From contig NZ_CP032317.1 of NCBI RefSeq assembly GCF_003574965.1, forward strand, positions 2,976,001-3,040,000: DNA of 64,000 nt, read 5' to 3'. A program made the position numbers and the translations under genes. Of this stretch, positions 9,300 through 18,020 are shown piece by piece. The notes below the pieces were generated by a model. It made no database searches. It saw only the letters and a list, made by a program, of their open reading frames with translations, and was not told the DNA's origin. Numbering within the stretch: the stretch's first letter is position 1; each line of letters starts with the position of its first letter. Origin of the DNA: Hymenobacter oligotrophus (GTDB lineage Bacteria; Bacteroidota; Bacteroidia; Cytophagales; Hymenobacteraceae).

Positions 9300-9623
9300 A
9301 TGCAGGCCGTTATACCAGTAGGCGTTGCCTACTCCCAACTACTAGACGACGTGAGGGCCGTGGTGCGGCACGAACTGCAGCACCAGCCCCAGGCGTGCGT
9401 AACCATTGCGGATAAGCCAACAGATGACGAACTGCTAAGTATTCGTGAAGCGGCTACATTACTTGGTGTTACCGTCCAAACGGTGCACGATTGGAAGCGC
9501 AGGGGGCTTCTTAAATATCACAAGTTGGGAAGCCGAAGCTACCTCAAGCGGATCGATGTCATGAACGCGTTGAAAGGCTATCAACGTGCCGTAAAGCCCC
9601 CAGGACACGGACGGCATGGCTAA
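9300..9623 (+). CDS. Excisionase-like helix-turn-helix protein
   Basis: 107 residues. The C-terminal half (about 40-95) is a MerR/excisionase-type winged helix: LSIREAATLLGVTVQTVHDW followed by a wing with SRSYLKRIDVMNAL. Such small proteins on Bacteroidetes elements bind att DNA or regulate transfer and replication genes. The N-terminal 38 residues are less typical, so the true start could be further downstream. The stop overlaps the start of the next gene by 8 bases (ATGGCTAA), indicating translational coupling with the VirE-N gene. Confidence 0.8.
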   Translation: MQAVIPVGVAYSQLLDDVRAVVRHELQHQPQACVTIADKPTDDELLSIREAATLLGVTVQTVHDWKRRGLLKYHKLGSRSYLKRIDVMNALKGYQRAVKPPGHGRHG

Positions 9624-10515
9624 GCAGACTGCTTTACCAGATGTAGCGCTCCCAGCCGATTCAACTATCTCTCTGGCCGCATGGGGCCCTGATGATCTAT
9701 CTGTTGCATTAGCGTTAACCGGCACTTTCACCCCCACGCCAGACCAGCTGGCCCTGGCGTTGCGAACACTATACCCCAACAGCCGCCACCCTTCGGTCGC
9801 TGACATACTAGCCGCCGGGTGGCTTGTGCCAGACACTTATGGCAAGTGCTTACGGTACCCTCCTATTTCAACAGAAGAGTTATGGAGCCGTATACACCAC
9901 CCACCCCGACCGGAGGCCGCAGCTCCTCAGGATGATAAGCCCGATACCCCGCAGCTTTCTTATTTCACAGGGCCTATCACCAACACACTTCCCCACTTAA
10001 CCATTACCCTGGCTGCCCTGCACCAGGTGATAGTGACGCCCCCACAGACGCTGTTAGAGCGCACACGGGCCGCTAGGACAGAGTACAAAGCCCAAGGGAA
10101 AAGCGCTCGTTACAAGGAGCTAAAATGCCAGCTCGATTACTTCACCGCCGGCGGGATCTTTTCCCGTCGACAAGACCAAGCGTTGCTTGCTCCTTCCGGG
10201 CTCCTCATTCTTGACTTTGATGAACTTGGGAGCCGGGTAGAAGAGGCTAAGCATGCACTGCTGACCGATAGCGCGCTATCTGCAGCCTTGTGCCTTGTGT
10301 TTGTGAGTCCATCTGGCGACGGGCTCAAGGCCGTGCTATCCGCCGATCCTCGGTACCCTCGTCGGACAAACTACGAACACATCGCACGGTACCTGGGCAG
10401 GCAGTATGGCTGGGGCCCCAGCCTGGACGCAAAAACAGCCGATGTGTCGCGTGCCTGCTTCGTGAGCCACGACCCTACGGCATGGCTATCCCCCCATTTA
10501 CATATGGATATCTAA
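9616..10515 (+). CDS. VirE N-terminal/BT4734-like domain protein (primase-like)
   Basis: 299 residues. The N-terminal 100 or so residues are of unknown fold. Residues about 115-295 match the BT4734-like domain (VirE N-terminal domain of Bacteroidetes elements): LILDFDELGSR with D200 and D202, then SPSGDGLKAV near 231, and a closing DVSRACFVSHD. These acidic and SPSGxGLK motifs resemble archaeo-eukaryotic primase-type active sites. In many elements this domain is fused to or followed by DUF3987, as here with the next gene 40 bases downstream. Together they probably serve replication or maintenance of the excised element. Confidence 0.82.
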   Translation: MAKQTALPDVALPADSTISLAAWGPDDLSVALALTGTFTPTPDQLALALRTLYPNSRHPSVADILAAGWLVPDTYGKCLRYPPISTEELWSRIHHPPRPEAAAPQDDKPDTPQLSYFTGPITNTLPHLTITLAALHQVIVTPPQTLLERTRAARTEYKAQGKSARYKELKCQLDYFTAGGIFSRRQDQALLAPSGLLILDFDELGSRVEEAKHALLTDSALSAALCLVFVSPSGDGLKAVLSADPRYPRRTNYEHIARYLGRQYGWGPSLDAKTADVSRACFVSHDPTAWLSPHLHMDI

Positions 10516-10555
10516 CAGCAGGTCGTCACAACCACCCTGTTAACTCCACCAACCA

Positions 10556-12235
10556 ATGGCAACTCTTGACCTTGACAAGCTCATCTCCCTACCCGCGGAT
10601 ACCGGGCAGACAAAGCCCTCCAGCACGCTAGCTTGGTGCTTAAGCAAACACAGCGGCGGCCCGTGCCCTGACGACGGACGCAACATATGGCTAACTGGGC
10701 TTGCCCTATTCTGCAACGAGCAGGGTGTACCGGAAGCGGAACTGTTGGATTGGGCATTGTCCCATCCCCCCCTGGCTACTCACAGGGAAGATCGGATACG
10801 CACTACAATACGCGGGAACTATACCCGACATTCGGCAGCATTTGCCAGTAAGGCCTATCGCGATTCTGTATCATACGGGGTAGATACCACGACCTCTGCC
10901 CTTCTCCCGAACCAGACGGAAGCATCGCCCTTTGCTAACACCCCTATTATACCCGGGGATGTTTACGCTAGCCTGCCCCCACTGCTTCTTGAAGTAGTGG
11001 CGCCCTTCCATAGCGGCCGCGAGCGAGATGTAGTCCTAACGGGAGCACTTGCCGTACTCAGTGGTTGTGCTCCTGGAGTATGGGGCACTTATGGCGACAG
11101 CCGCCACGGTACGAACCTCTTCGCATTTATCGTTGCTCCGCCTGCTTCAGGCAAAGGCAATATGCGCTGGGCGCGTGCCTTGGCGACTCCGGCCCACCAA
11201 GCCCGCGTACTCGAAAGCCAACAAGCACACGATCAGTACACCTTGGAACTTGCTGCCTACGAGGCAGCCAAACGATTGGCCCCTAAAGGAGCTGCCCCTC
11301 CGACCTCACCTGTAGTTCCACCCTTCCGGTTACTTATCATTCCAGGAAACAATAGCGCAGCGGGTATTCTCAAAACTCTTTATCACAATGACGGGCACGG
11401 CATCATCTGCGAGAGTGAAGCCGATACCCTCAGCGGGGCCTTGAAACAGGATTGGGGCAACTTCTCTGACCTTTTGCGCAAAGCCTTTCATCATGAGCCC
11501 GCCAGTGTCAACCGCAAAACCAACAGCGAGTACTTGGAGGTTGTACGCCCCTGCTTGAGTATCGCCCTCACCGGTACCCCTGGACAAGTAGTTGGTCTAA
11601 TTCCCACTGCGGAGAACGGCCTGTTTAGTCGCTTTTTGTTTTATTGTTATGATAGCCCGGCCGTTTGGCGTGATGTAGGGCCAACTGCGGGACGCGAGGA
11701 CCTGGACCGCTACTTCGCTAGCTTGGGCAAGCGGGTTCACAAGATGATGTCCCTTGTTCAACCACCCAATCCAGACGGCACAGGCGGCTTGCAAGCGCAG
11801 TTGGCTCAAGCGCAATGGGAGGCGATCAACGCCACCGGTCATCGTTGGCTTAGCCGGGCAAAGGCCTTGCCTGAAGCGGATGGGGCAGCAAGTATTGTAT
11901 TCCGTATGGGTCTCTCCATGTTCCGCGTTGCAATGCTGCTGGCGCTGCTGCGCGCTTATGATCAAGGGCACCGCCTCAACGGACAATTGCCCATGGAAGA
12001 CCGTGATTTGACTACTGCGTTAGCCTTAGGGGACGTTTACCTGTCTCACTCGTTGGTTCTACTAGATCGGATGCCCAGCTCCGCCAGTGGCCTGACAGCA
12101 CCGCGCAGCAAATGGGCCGACAAGGCAGAACAACAAGAGCGTGTCAAGGAGTTACACAGTCAGGGACTGAGTGTTCGCACAATTGCTGAGCGAACAGGTT
12201 TAGGGAAATCAACTGTTGACCGTTGGCTTAAGTAA
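10556..12235 (+). CDS. DUF3987 P-loop ATPase with C-terminal HTH
   Basis: 559 residues. A primase-C-terminal-like region occupies the first 110. A P-loop APPASGKGN lies near 193-201, an acidic Walker B-like CESEADTL near 285, and a VRPCLSIALTGTP segment near 335; all fit DUF3987, a helicase-like ATPase family. The last 25 residues form a resolvase-type helix-turn-helix (LSVRTIAERTGLGKSTVDRW) ending at the stop. Pairing with the VirE-N protein upstream suggests a replication-initiation pair for the element. The stop codon lies inside a 26-bp perfect inverted repeat, which the C-terminal HTH could conceivably bind. Confidence 0.85.
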   Translation: MATLDLDKLISLPADTGQTKPSSTLAWCLSKHSGGPCPDDGRNIWLTGLALFCNEQGVPEAELLDWALSHPPLATHREDRIRTTIRGNYTRHSAAFASKAYRDSVSYGVDTTTSALLPNQTEASPFANTPIIPGDVYASLPPLLLEVVAPFHSGRERDVVLTGALAVLSGCAPGVWGTYGDSRHGTNLFAFIVAPPASGKGNMRWARALATPAHQARVLESQQAHDQYTLELAAYEAAKRLAPKGAAPPTSPVVPPFRLLIIPGNNSAAGILKTLYHNDGHGIICESEADTLSGALKQDWGNFSDLLRKAFHHEPASVNRKTNSEYLEVVRPCLSIALTGTPGQVVGLIPTAENGLFSRFLFYCYDSPAVWRDVGPTAGREDLDRYFASLGKRVHKMMSLVQPPNPDGTGGLQAQLAQAQWEAINATGHRWLSRAKALPEADGAASIVFRMGLSMFRVAMLLALLRAYDQGHRLNGQLPMEDRDLTTALALGDVYLSHSLVLLDRMPSSASGLTAPRSKWADKAEQQERVKELHSQGLSVRTIAERTGLGKSTVDRWLK

Positions 12236-12286
12236 CGTCCCGATCGTCCCGTCCCAACTATGGGACGGGACGATCGGGACGTTACT
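12231..12286. repeat. Perfect 26-bp inverted repeat at the end of the replication module
   Basis: Arms at 12231-12256 and 12261-12286 are exact reverse complements around a 4-base loop (ACTA). Each arm contains iterated GGGACG-like units. The arm begins in the last codons of the DUF3987 gene. No T-run follows on the plus strand, so it is not a classical intrinsic terminator. A single-strand origin, nicking site or protein-binding site is possible; terminator function cannot be excluded. Confidence 0.85.
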
Positions 12287-12336
12287 ATAATCAAGCTCAG
12301 CATTGCATCCAGGCGACAGCAATATCAAACCCGGTT

Positions 12337-13836
12337 TTACTTAAAGCTTTCTACTAATCGCCATTGCGCGGCAGTTTCGGGAGAACGAGGAATTCGGTGG
12401 CTTTTCTCTACCCCCTGCCACTGTCGGGCAATCAATGCCAGAGCAGCCGGCCCGCTCAGTTTCTGTTGACGCACCAGATAGCAACCCACTACAGTGCCGG
12501 TGCGGCCAACGCCACCCCAACAATGCACGGCTGCTTTTCTGCCGGCCGCAACCGACATAGCCAATTCTGCCAGCACTGATTCCAAAATTGCACTGCTGGG
12601 GACGTCGGCGTCTTTGATTGGGAACCTATGGTAGTATATCTCTTGGCCGTGTGCAGTCGCTACTTCCTGGAGCAAGCTTTCATACGGAATTAATTCTCCG
12701 GCTTCAGTCAGGTCAAAAAAATCCGTGATGCCGGCGTTTAGCAGTCGTGCCAGTTTATTTCGCGCTGTTTCCACATTTCTATCTCCAGGATATTCGCAAG
12801 CCAACACCGTAGGTGTTGCCCAATAGCTGTTGGGTAAGGGCTTAGCGGGATAGGTTTCCGGCGCCGCAGTTGCGCAGCTGTGCGCCAAGCGAGAAGCCAA
12901 GTTCTCGATGTCGGCTCGGCGGGCCACAACCGCTAACCATTCGCTGGGGATACCGGTTTCCCCGTAGCACATCCCGGCCAGCCCACCCGCAACGGCCCCA
13001 GTCGTGTCGGTATCGTCGCCCAGGTTGACCGCCGCTAGTACTGTCTCTGCAAAGGTTTCGTGATGCAGCAAGCACCACAAAGCGGCCTCTAGCGTGTGCA
13101 ACACGTAGCCGCTACTGCTGATGTCGGCCTCAGCCAAGTCATACAGGCGCCCGCTTAGCACCCGTTCAAAAAGGGCCATTTCGCTCGCTGGAATGCGGAG
13201 TTGCTGTAGCTGCGAGGGCGCCTGCTGACACAGCTGTGCATAGGCTGCAGGCGGCGCAAGCCCCGCCTGCAGGGCGCGTGCCATTTCCAAATACAGCCAA
13301 CAGGCTACCGCGGAGCGTATGTGCCCGTGGGTAAGCGCCGACACTTCTTGGATGCGCTGGAAGCGCTCAGCTATGGGAGCCTCCGCCTGGTAAAATACCA
13401 AGGGCAGAATGCGCATCAACGCGCCATTGCCGTTGCTCCATTCGTCTTTGCCCCCAGCGTTTACTGGGTCGCTACCTCGTTCCAAGCGGTGCAGGGCTTC
13501 CCTGGTAGTGATGCCGATATCGAAGACCTGCTGGTGGGCTGTCCACCACGCTTCCCGGTACCACCGTTGAACATTCAGGGCCAGCCTTAGGGCGGAATAA
13601 CCTGAAGCCAATGCTTCTGCCAAGCATAAGGTCAAAGATGTATCATCCGACCAGGTCCCCATTGGTTGGTGGTGCGTCCCATAGCCACGCATGCTGACCA
13701 CTGGATCGGCGCGCCGCATTTCTCGGTTCTGAAATTCCACAGGCACCCCTAGGGCATCACCTACGGCTACGCCAAGCAAGGCGGCACGGCAGGTCGACTC
13801 TAACGGGGAATATGGTGGCAAAAAGGCAGCATTCAT
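12337..13836 (-). CDS. ADP-ribosylglycohydrolase fused to a cysteine protein phosphatase
   Basis: 499 residues. Residues about 13-325 are a DraG-type ADP-ribosylglycohydrolase: GDALGVPVEF (26-35), WSDDTS (62-67) and NLGDDTDTTGAVAGG (271-285), supplying the acidic ligands of the two-metal site. Residues about 335-499 are a dual-specificity/tyrosine phosphatase domain with P-loop HCWGGVGRT (C439 nucleophile, R445) and candidate general acids D409/D411 in IKDADVPS. It should remove ADP-ribose from a macromolecule and dephosphorylate a protein or small phosphate; the substrates are unknown. It stands alone on the opposite strand to its neighbours and contains one of only two CCTAGG sites in the island. 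It could be an immunity or counter-defence enzyme, or a separate cargo gene. Confidence 0.9.
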   Translation of the reverse strand: MNAAFLPPYSPLESTCRAALLGVAVGDALGVPVEFQNREMRRADPVVSMRGYGTHHQPMGTWSDDTSLTLCLAEALASGYSALRLALNVQRWYREAWWTAHQQVFDIGITTREALHRLERGSDPVNAGGKDEWSNGNGALMRILPLVFYQAEAPIAERFQRIQEVSALTHGHIRSAVACWLYLEMARALQAGLAPPAAYAQLCQQAPSQLQQLRIPASEMALFERVLSGRLYDLAEADISSSGYVLHTLEAALWCLLHHETFAETVLAAVNLGDDTDTTGAVAGGLAGMCYGETGIPSEWLAVVARRADIENLASRLAHSCATAAPETYPAKPLPNSYWATPTVLACEYPGDRNVETARNKLARLLNAGITDFFDLTEAGELIPYESLLQEVATAHGQEIYYHRFPIKDADVPSSAILESVLAELAMSVAAGRKAAVHCWGGVGRTGTVVGCYLVRQQKLSGPAALALIARQWQGVEKSHRIPRSPETAAQWRLVESFK

Positions 13837-14649
13837 AAAAGGATGAGTTAAGGGCGTGAAGTATGGCGCAGTTCTCTGCCGCGTCAGTTCGGAACTCCAA
13901 GTAGCAGCTGTTGTAATAGAGAATTCTATGTCGAATCAACCGTAATGCTGGCTTTACCAATCCGCTTTAAATGATAATAGCCTGCGGACTGTAAAAGGAT
14001 CAGCTTAATAGCAGCACACTCAACGAGCCTTACTACTTACAAACAATAGCCTTCCGCCCCAGCGGAATTTATTGTTTTACAAGATTAAACTGTGTTTTAC
14101 CTTTATGCAACTCATGTGCACAGTGTTTTAATCGGATAGCAGAATGTTGCTGCACGTCCCTCCCCTTAGCCAGACGCGGTGCTTGCCGCGACGGCAACAC
14201 AAGGCCACTGCGTCCTTACGGCAGGTTTTCAACTGCGAATTTAGCGTACACGCTAATTAGCAACATCGCACTCCGAAAAGCACGCTATTATGGCCATGTT
14301 TTGGGATGCGACCTTGCTATGGGAAGTGTTGTGCTAGCCGTTTTTAGCGTGTACTAACCCTGGGTGGCTACGCCAGTCGGCTTGCGTGCTAAGCAGGGGC
14401 TGAACGGCTCGACTCCGCGGATTGCAACTCCTATTCCTCCCACTGTTGAGCGTGTGTTGTTGCAACGGCAGTGGTTGAGCAAAACGGATCAAATCATGGG
14501 GTTCTGCTGGAAGCTTAAACGCAAAACGAATCTTTCCCTTAGCTGCTCAATGTTATGGTTGTATTTGTATTAATACTAAGATAAAAGCCGGTTACCTTGC
14601 ATAACGGCGGTTCAACCTTTCTGCTGCCTCCCACCCTGCTTACCCTTAT
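13837..14649. other. Long intergenic region between divergent island genes
   Basis: About 810 bases without a convincing gene; a 69-residue open frame at 14364 has no family features. It contains two inverted repeats. One, at 14041-14077, pairs AAACAATA/TATTGTTT and TTCCGC/GCGGAA. The other, TTAGCGT-AC-ACGCTAA at 14241-14256, has a degenerate relative, TTAGCGTGTACTAA, near 14343. The second type looks operator-like and could control the restriction operon. No tRNA or clear gene remnant was recognised. Confidence 0.5.
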
Positions 14650-16821
14650 ATGACCGCTATAGAACAACTGGAACGCCGCCTTTGGAGCGCGGCCGACCAG
14701 CTGCGAGCCAACTCGAAGCTTACCTCCACAGAATACTCCATGCCCGTGCTCGGGCTCATCTTCCTCCGCCATGCCAGCAACCGCTACCTGGACGTGGAGC
14801 CTGAAATCCTGGCCAGCCTACCCAGCCGCGGCGGCCAGACGCGCCCGCTCACCAAGGACGACTTTACCCGCAAGGGCGCGCTGTACCTGCGGCCCGAGGC
14901 GCAGTACGACTACCTGCTCAGCCTGCCCAAGGGCCAGGACGTGGCACAGGCCATCATCGACGCGATGCGCTCTATCGAGGCCGACTACGCCGAGATGCTA
15001 GCTGGGGTGCTACCTAAGGACTACCAGATCTTTGAGCCGGAGCTGCTGCGCAACCTGCTCAAGACGTTTAACGACGAGGGCTTACGAGATGCTGGCGGGG
15101 ATGTGCTGGGCCGCATCTACGAGTACTTCCTGATGAAGTTTGCCATGGTCGGCGCGCAGGACAACGGCGAATTCTTTACGCCGCCCTCCCTGGTGCAAAC
15201 CATTGTGAACTTCATAGAGCCGAATCACGGCGTGGTGCTTGATCCGGCTTGTGGCTCGGGGGGTATGTTTGTGCAAACAGCCCACTTCCTGCAGGAAAGC
15301 GGTACTACAGCCAGCCGAGCTGGCGTGGTGTTTCGGGGACAAGAGAAAACAGAGTTAACCATCCGCTTGGCCAAGATGAACTTGGCCGTGCATGGGCTAG
15401 AGGGAAAGATTGAAGAAGGCAACACATTCTACGAAGACAAGCACGAGCTGCTGGGCAAGGCCGACTTCGTGATGGCCAATCCGCCGTTCAACGTTGACGA
15501 GGTTGACGCCGAGAAGGTAAAAAAGGACCCTCGCCTGCCCTTCGGCCTGCCGGGCGTGAATGCCAAGAGCAAGGTGAGCAACGGCAACTACCTGTGGGTG
15601 TCGTACTTCTACTCTTACCTGACCGCTACCGGCCGGGCGGGCTTCGTAATGAGCAGCCAGACCAGCAGCGCCGGCCACGGCGAAAAGGAAGTGCGCCGCA
15701 AGCTGGTGGAAAGCGGGGCCGTGGACGCTATGGTGGCCGTGCGCTCCAACTTCTTCTACACCCGCACTGTGCCCTGCGAGCTGTGGTTCCTCGACAAAGG
15801 CAAGCCGGCCGAGCGCCGCGACCAAGTGCTGATGCTCGACGCCCGCAACGTGTTCCGGAAGGTGACGCGCAAGGTGTACGACTTCTCGCCCGAGCAGGAA
15901 AAGAACCTCACGGCCATCATGTGGCTGTACCGCGGTCAGACCGTCCGTTACCTGGGCTTGGTGCGCGAGTACCTGCGCCAGCTGGAAGCCGAATGCACGC
16001 TCATCCCCGATGCGCTGACGCCGGCGGATGCCTGCCTGAACCTGCTGCTGGAAGCCGTCCAGGCTTTTCTGGCGCGCACCGATGAGGCCGCCGAGCAGCG
16101 CGAAGCCCTGGCTACCGCCGTACAGGAGTGGGAAACCGCCCAGACGGCCTACCGCCTCGACCAGCAAGCCCTGCTCAAGGACCTAGCAGCCTACGCCGCC
16201 ACCTGGGGCCACGTAGCCAAGCCGCAGGCCGTGGCTGGGGCCAACGGGCAAACCAGCTTGTTTGCCCCACCCGCTGCCAACGGCGCCGCCGACTACGAGC
16301 GGCAGAACGCGGAGCAGCAGCAGGCCCGGCAGGCGTTTGGGCCGCTGGCCGCGCAGTGCAAGGGCCTGAGCAAGCAGCTCGACCTACTGGCTAAGCTAGC
16401 GGCCCGCGCCTACGAGTTGGCCGAAGGCCCGGCCCTGAACGCCAAAGCCGACCCCGACTGGGACACCAGCACCCTAAAAAAGGCCCGCAAGGCCCTGGAC
16501 GAGCAGCGCCACTACGCCGCCGAGCAGCTGCAGCAGGCCACCTACTTCCACCGGCAGGCCACCTGGCTGCAAACGCGCTTTCCCGAGGCCCGCTTGCAGG
16601 ACGTGCCCGCCCTGGTGAAGCTGGTAAGCCGCGCTGACATCGAAGCCAACGACTGGAGCCTGACGCCCGGCCGCTACGTGGGCGTGGCCCCGGCCGAAAC
16701 CGACGAGGACTTTGACTTTGAGGAGGAACTACGCGACTTACACTTGGAACTGGCTGGCCTAAACGAGGAAGCTGGCGAGCTAGCGCGGATTATTCAATCG
16801 AATTTTGAGGAATTGCTATGA
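14650..16821 (+). CDS. hsdM: Type I restriction-modification system, methylase subunit HsdM
   Basis: 723 residues, longer than the usual 480-530, with an extended C-terminal coiled-coil region (about 430-660). The N-terminal helical domain (about 5-130) is followed by the N6-adenine methylase core: motif I DPACGSGGMF starting at D198 and motif IV NPPF at 277-280. It uses S-adenosylmethionine to methylate adenine in the target chosen by HsdS and is also part of the restriction complex. Its last codons overlap the hsdS start (ATGA), so the three subunits are translationally coupled. The gene is GC-rich, unlike the centre of hsdS. The start ATG at 14650 follows an AT-rich promoter region. Confidence 0.96.
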   Translation: MTAIEQLERRLWSAADQLRANSKLTSTEYSMPVLGLIFLRHASNRYLDVEPEILASLPSRGGQTRPLTKDDFTRKGALYLRPEAQYDYLLSLPKGQDVAQAIIDAMRSIEADYAEMLAGVLPKDYQIFEPELLRNLLKTFNDEGLRDAGGDVLGRIYEYFLMKFAMVGAQDNGEFFTPPSLVQTIVNFIEPNHGVVLDPACGSGGMFVQTAHFLQESGTTASRAGVVFRGQEKTELTIRLAKMNLAVHGLEGKIEEGNTFYEDKHELLGKADFVMANPPFNVDEVDAEKVKKDPRLPFGLPGVNAKSKVSNGNYLWVSYFYSYLTATGRAGFVMSSQTSSAGHGEKEVRRKLVESGAVDAMVAVRSNFFYTRTVPCELWFLDKGKPAERRDQVLMLDARNVFRKVTRKVYDFSPEQEKNLTAIMWLYRGQTVRYLGLVREYLRQLEAECTLIPDALTPADACLNLLLEAVQAFLARTDEAAEQREALATAVQEWETAQTAYRLDQQALLKDLAAYAATWGHVAKPQAVAGANGQTSLFAPPAANGAADYERQNAEQQQARQAFGPLAAQCKGLSKQLDLLAKLAARAYELAEGPALNAKADPDWDTSTLKKARKALDEQRHYAAEQLQQATYFHRQATWLQTRFPEARLQDVPALVKLVSRADIEANDWSLTPGRYVGVAPAETDEDFDFEEELRDLHLELAGLNEEAGELARIIQSNFEELL

Positions 16822-18020
16822 GTTGGGAAGTTGTCAAGCTAGGTTCCGTTTGCAAGGTCCTGCCTGGGTTTGCCTTCAAAAGTCAATTGATGGGTTCCTC
16901 AGGAATACCTGTAATCAAGATTAAAAATATCAATGATAATCTTGGAGTTGATACACTAGACTGTCAGTGTATTGACGAAGCATATGTGCCCGAAAAGCTA
17001 GCCAAGTTTTTTGTAAGCAAAGGTGATATCCTTCTTGCAATGACTGGAGCTACTGCTGGTAAATTTGGAAGAGTACATGACAATGGTCGGTATTTACTAA
17101 ATCAGCGAGTAGCTAAAATCATTCCCTTTGATGCTGATGCCGATTATATATGGAGTTGCTTAAGTGATTCTAAATATAGAGACCTGCTGTTCAATATTGG
17201 ACAAGGAGCTGCACAGCCAAATATTAGCGGCGGTCAAATAGAGGCCCTTGATATTCCGCTCCCACCTAAGCCAGTTCAAAAGAAGATATCATCAATAATA
17301 TCTGCATACAACGACCTCATTGACAACAACCGCAAGCGTATTGCCCTGCTGGAAAAGGCGGCGCGGTTGCTGTATGAGGAGTGGTTTGTGCGCTTGCGCT
17401 TTCCGGGGCACGAGCATACGCCGGTAGTTGATGGAGTGCCGGTGGGGTGGGAAAAGGATGATATAAGAAGCTGCTCCTCCTATATATCAAGAGGCATTTC
17501 ACCCTCTTACGATGAAGAGGCACCTGGTTTGGTGATCAACCAGAAATGCATCCGAAACAATCAGGTGGACTTAACACCTGCTAGAAACCAGAAGAAGCCT
17601 TTTAAAGACGATAAACAGGTCTTAAAGGGAGATGTACTTATTAATTCAACTGGAGCTGGAACACTCGGCCGGGTTGCTCAATTGTGGAAGGATCTGCCTA
17701 ATTGCACAGTGGATTCACACGTTACTATTGTTCGGCCAAAAGCGGAATCGGGTATTTGTTGGCTGGGTTATCAATTGTCAGTGTTAGAACCTCTGCTTGA
17801 GAATATGGGTGAAGGTTCCACTAATCAGAAAGAATTAGGGCGCGATAGAATAGCAAGCTTGCGGGTACTAGTACCAAGCAGCTCAATTCAACATGCTTTT
17901 GATCAGGTTGTAGCGCCAGTGAAGGAGCAGATGAATGTACTGTCTGCTCAAAACCAAAAGCTCCAACAAGCCCGTGACCTGTTACTGCCCCGCCTGATGA
18001 GCGGTGAACTTGCCGTATGA
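16818..18020 (+). CDS. hsdS: Type I restriction-modification system, specificity subunit HsdS
   Basis: 400 residues with the classic layout of two target recognition domains (about 1-150 and 210-355), each followed by a conserved helix (PLPPKPVQKKISSIISAYND near 152-171 and QNQKLQQARDLLLPRLMSGE near the end). The variable domains are AT-rich, whereas the central conserved helix, 17310-17450, is GC-rich like hsdM and hsdR. This points to exchange of recognition domains by recombination. The two domains should read the two halves of a bipartite target and bring HsdM and HsdR to it. It overlaps hsdM by four bases and its stop overlaps the hsdR start (ATGA). Confidence 0.95.
   Translation: MSWEVVKLGSVCKVLPGFAFKSQLMGSSGIPVIKIKNINDNLGVDTLDCQCIDEAYVPEKLAKFFVSKGDILLAMTGATAGKFGRVHDNGRYLLNQRVAKIIPFDADADYIWSCLSDSKYRDLLFNIGQGAAQPNISGGQIEALDIPLPPKPVQKKISSIISAYNDLIDNNRKRIALLEKAARLLYEEWFVRLRFPGHEHTPVVDGVPVGWEKDDIRSCSSYISRGISPSYDEEAPGLVINQKCIRNNQVDLTPARNQKKPFKDDKQVLKGDVLINSTGAGTLGRVAQLWKDLPNCTVDSHVTIVRPKAESGICWLGYQLSVLEPLLENMGEGSTNQKELGRDRIASLRVLVPSSSIQHAFDQVVAPVKEQMNVLSAQNQKLQQARDLLLPRLMSGELAV

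Noticed and set aside
14390-14435. A tRNA-like stretch (GGCTCGACTCC) before hsdM
   Set aside because: No cloverleaf could be drawn: acceptor, D and anticodon arms are missing.
14364-14573. Open frame of 69 codons before hsdM
   Set aside because: Composition does not look coding and no motif or neighbour support was found.
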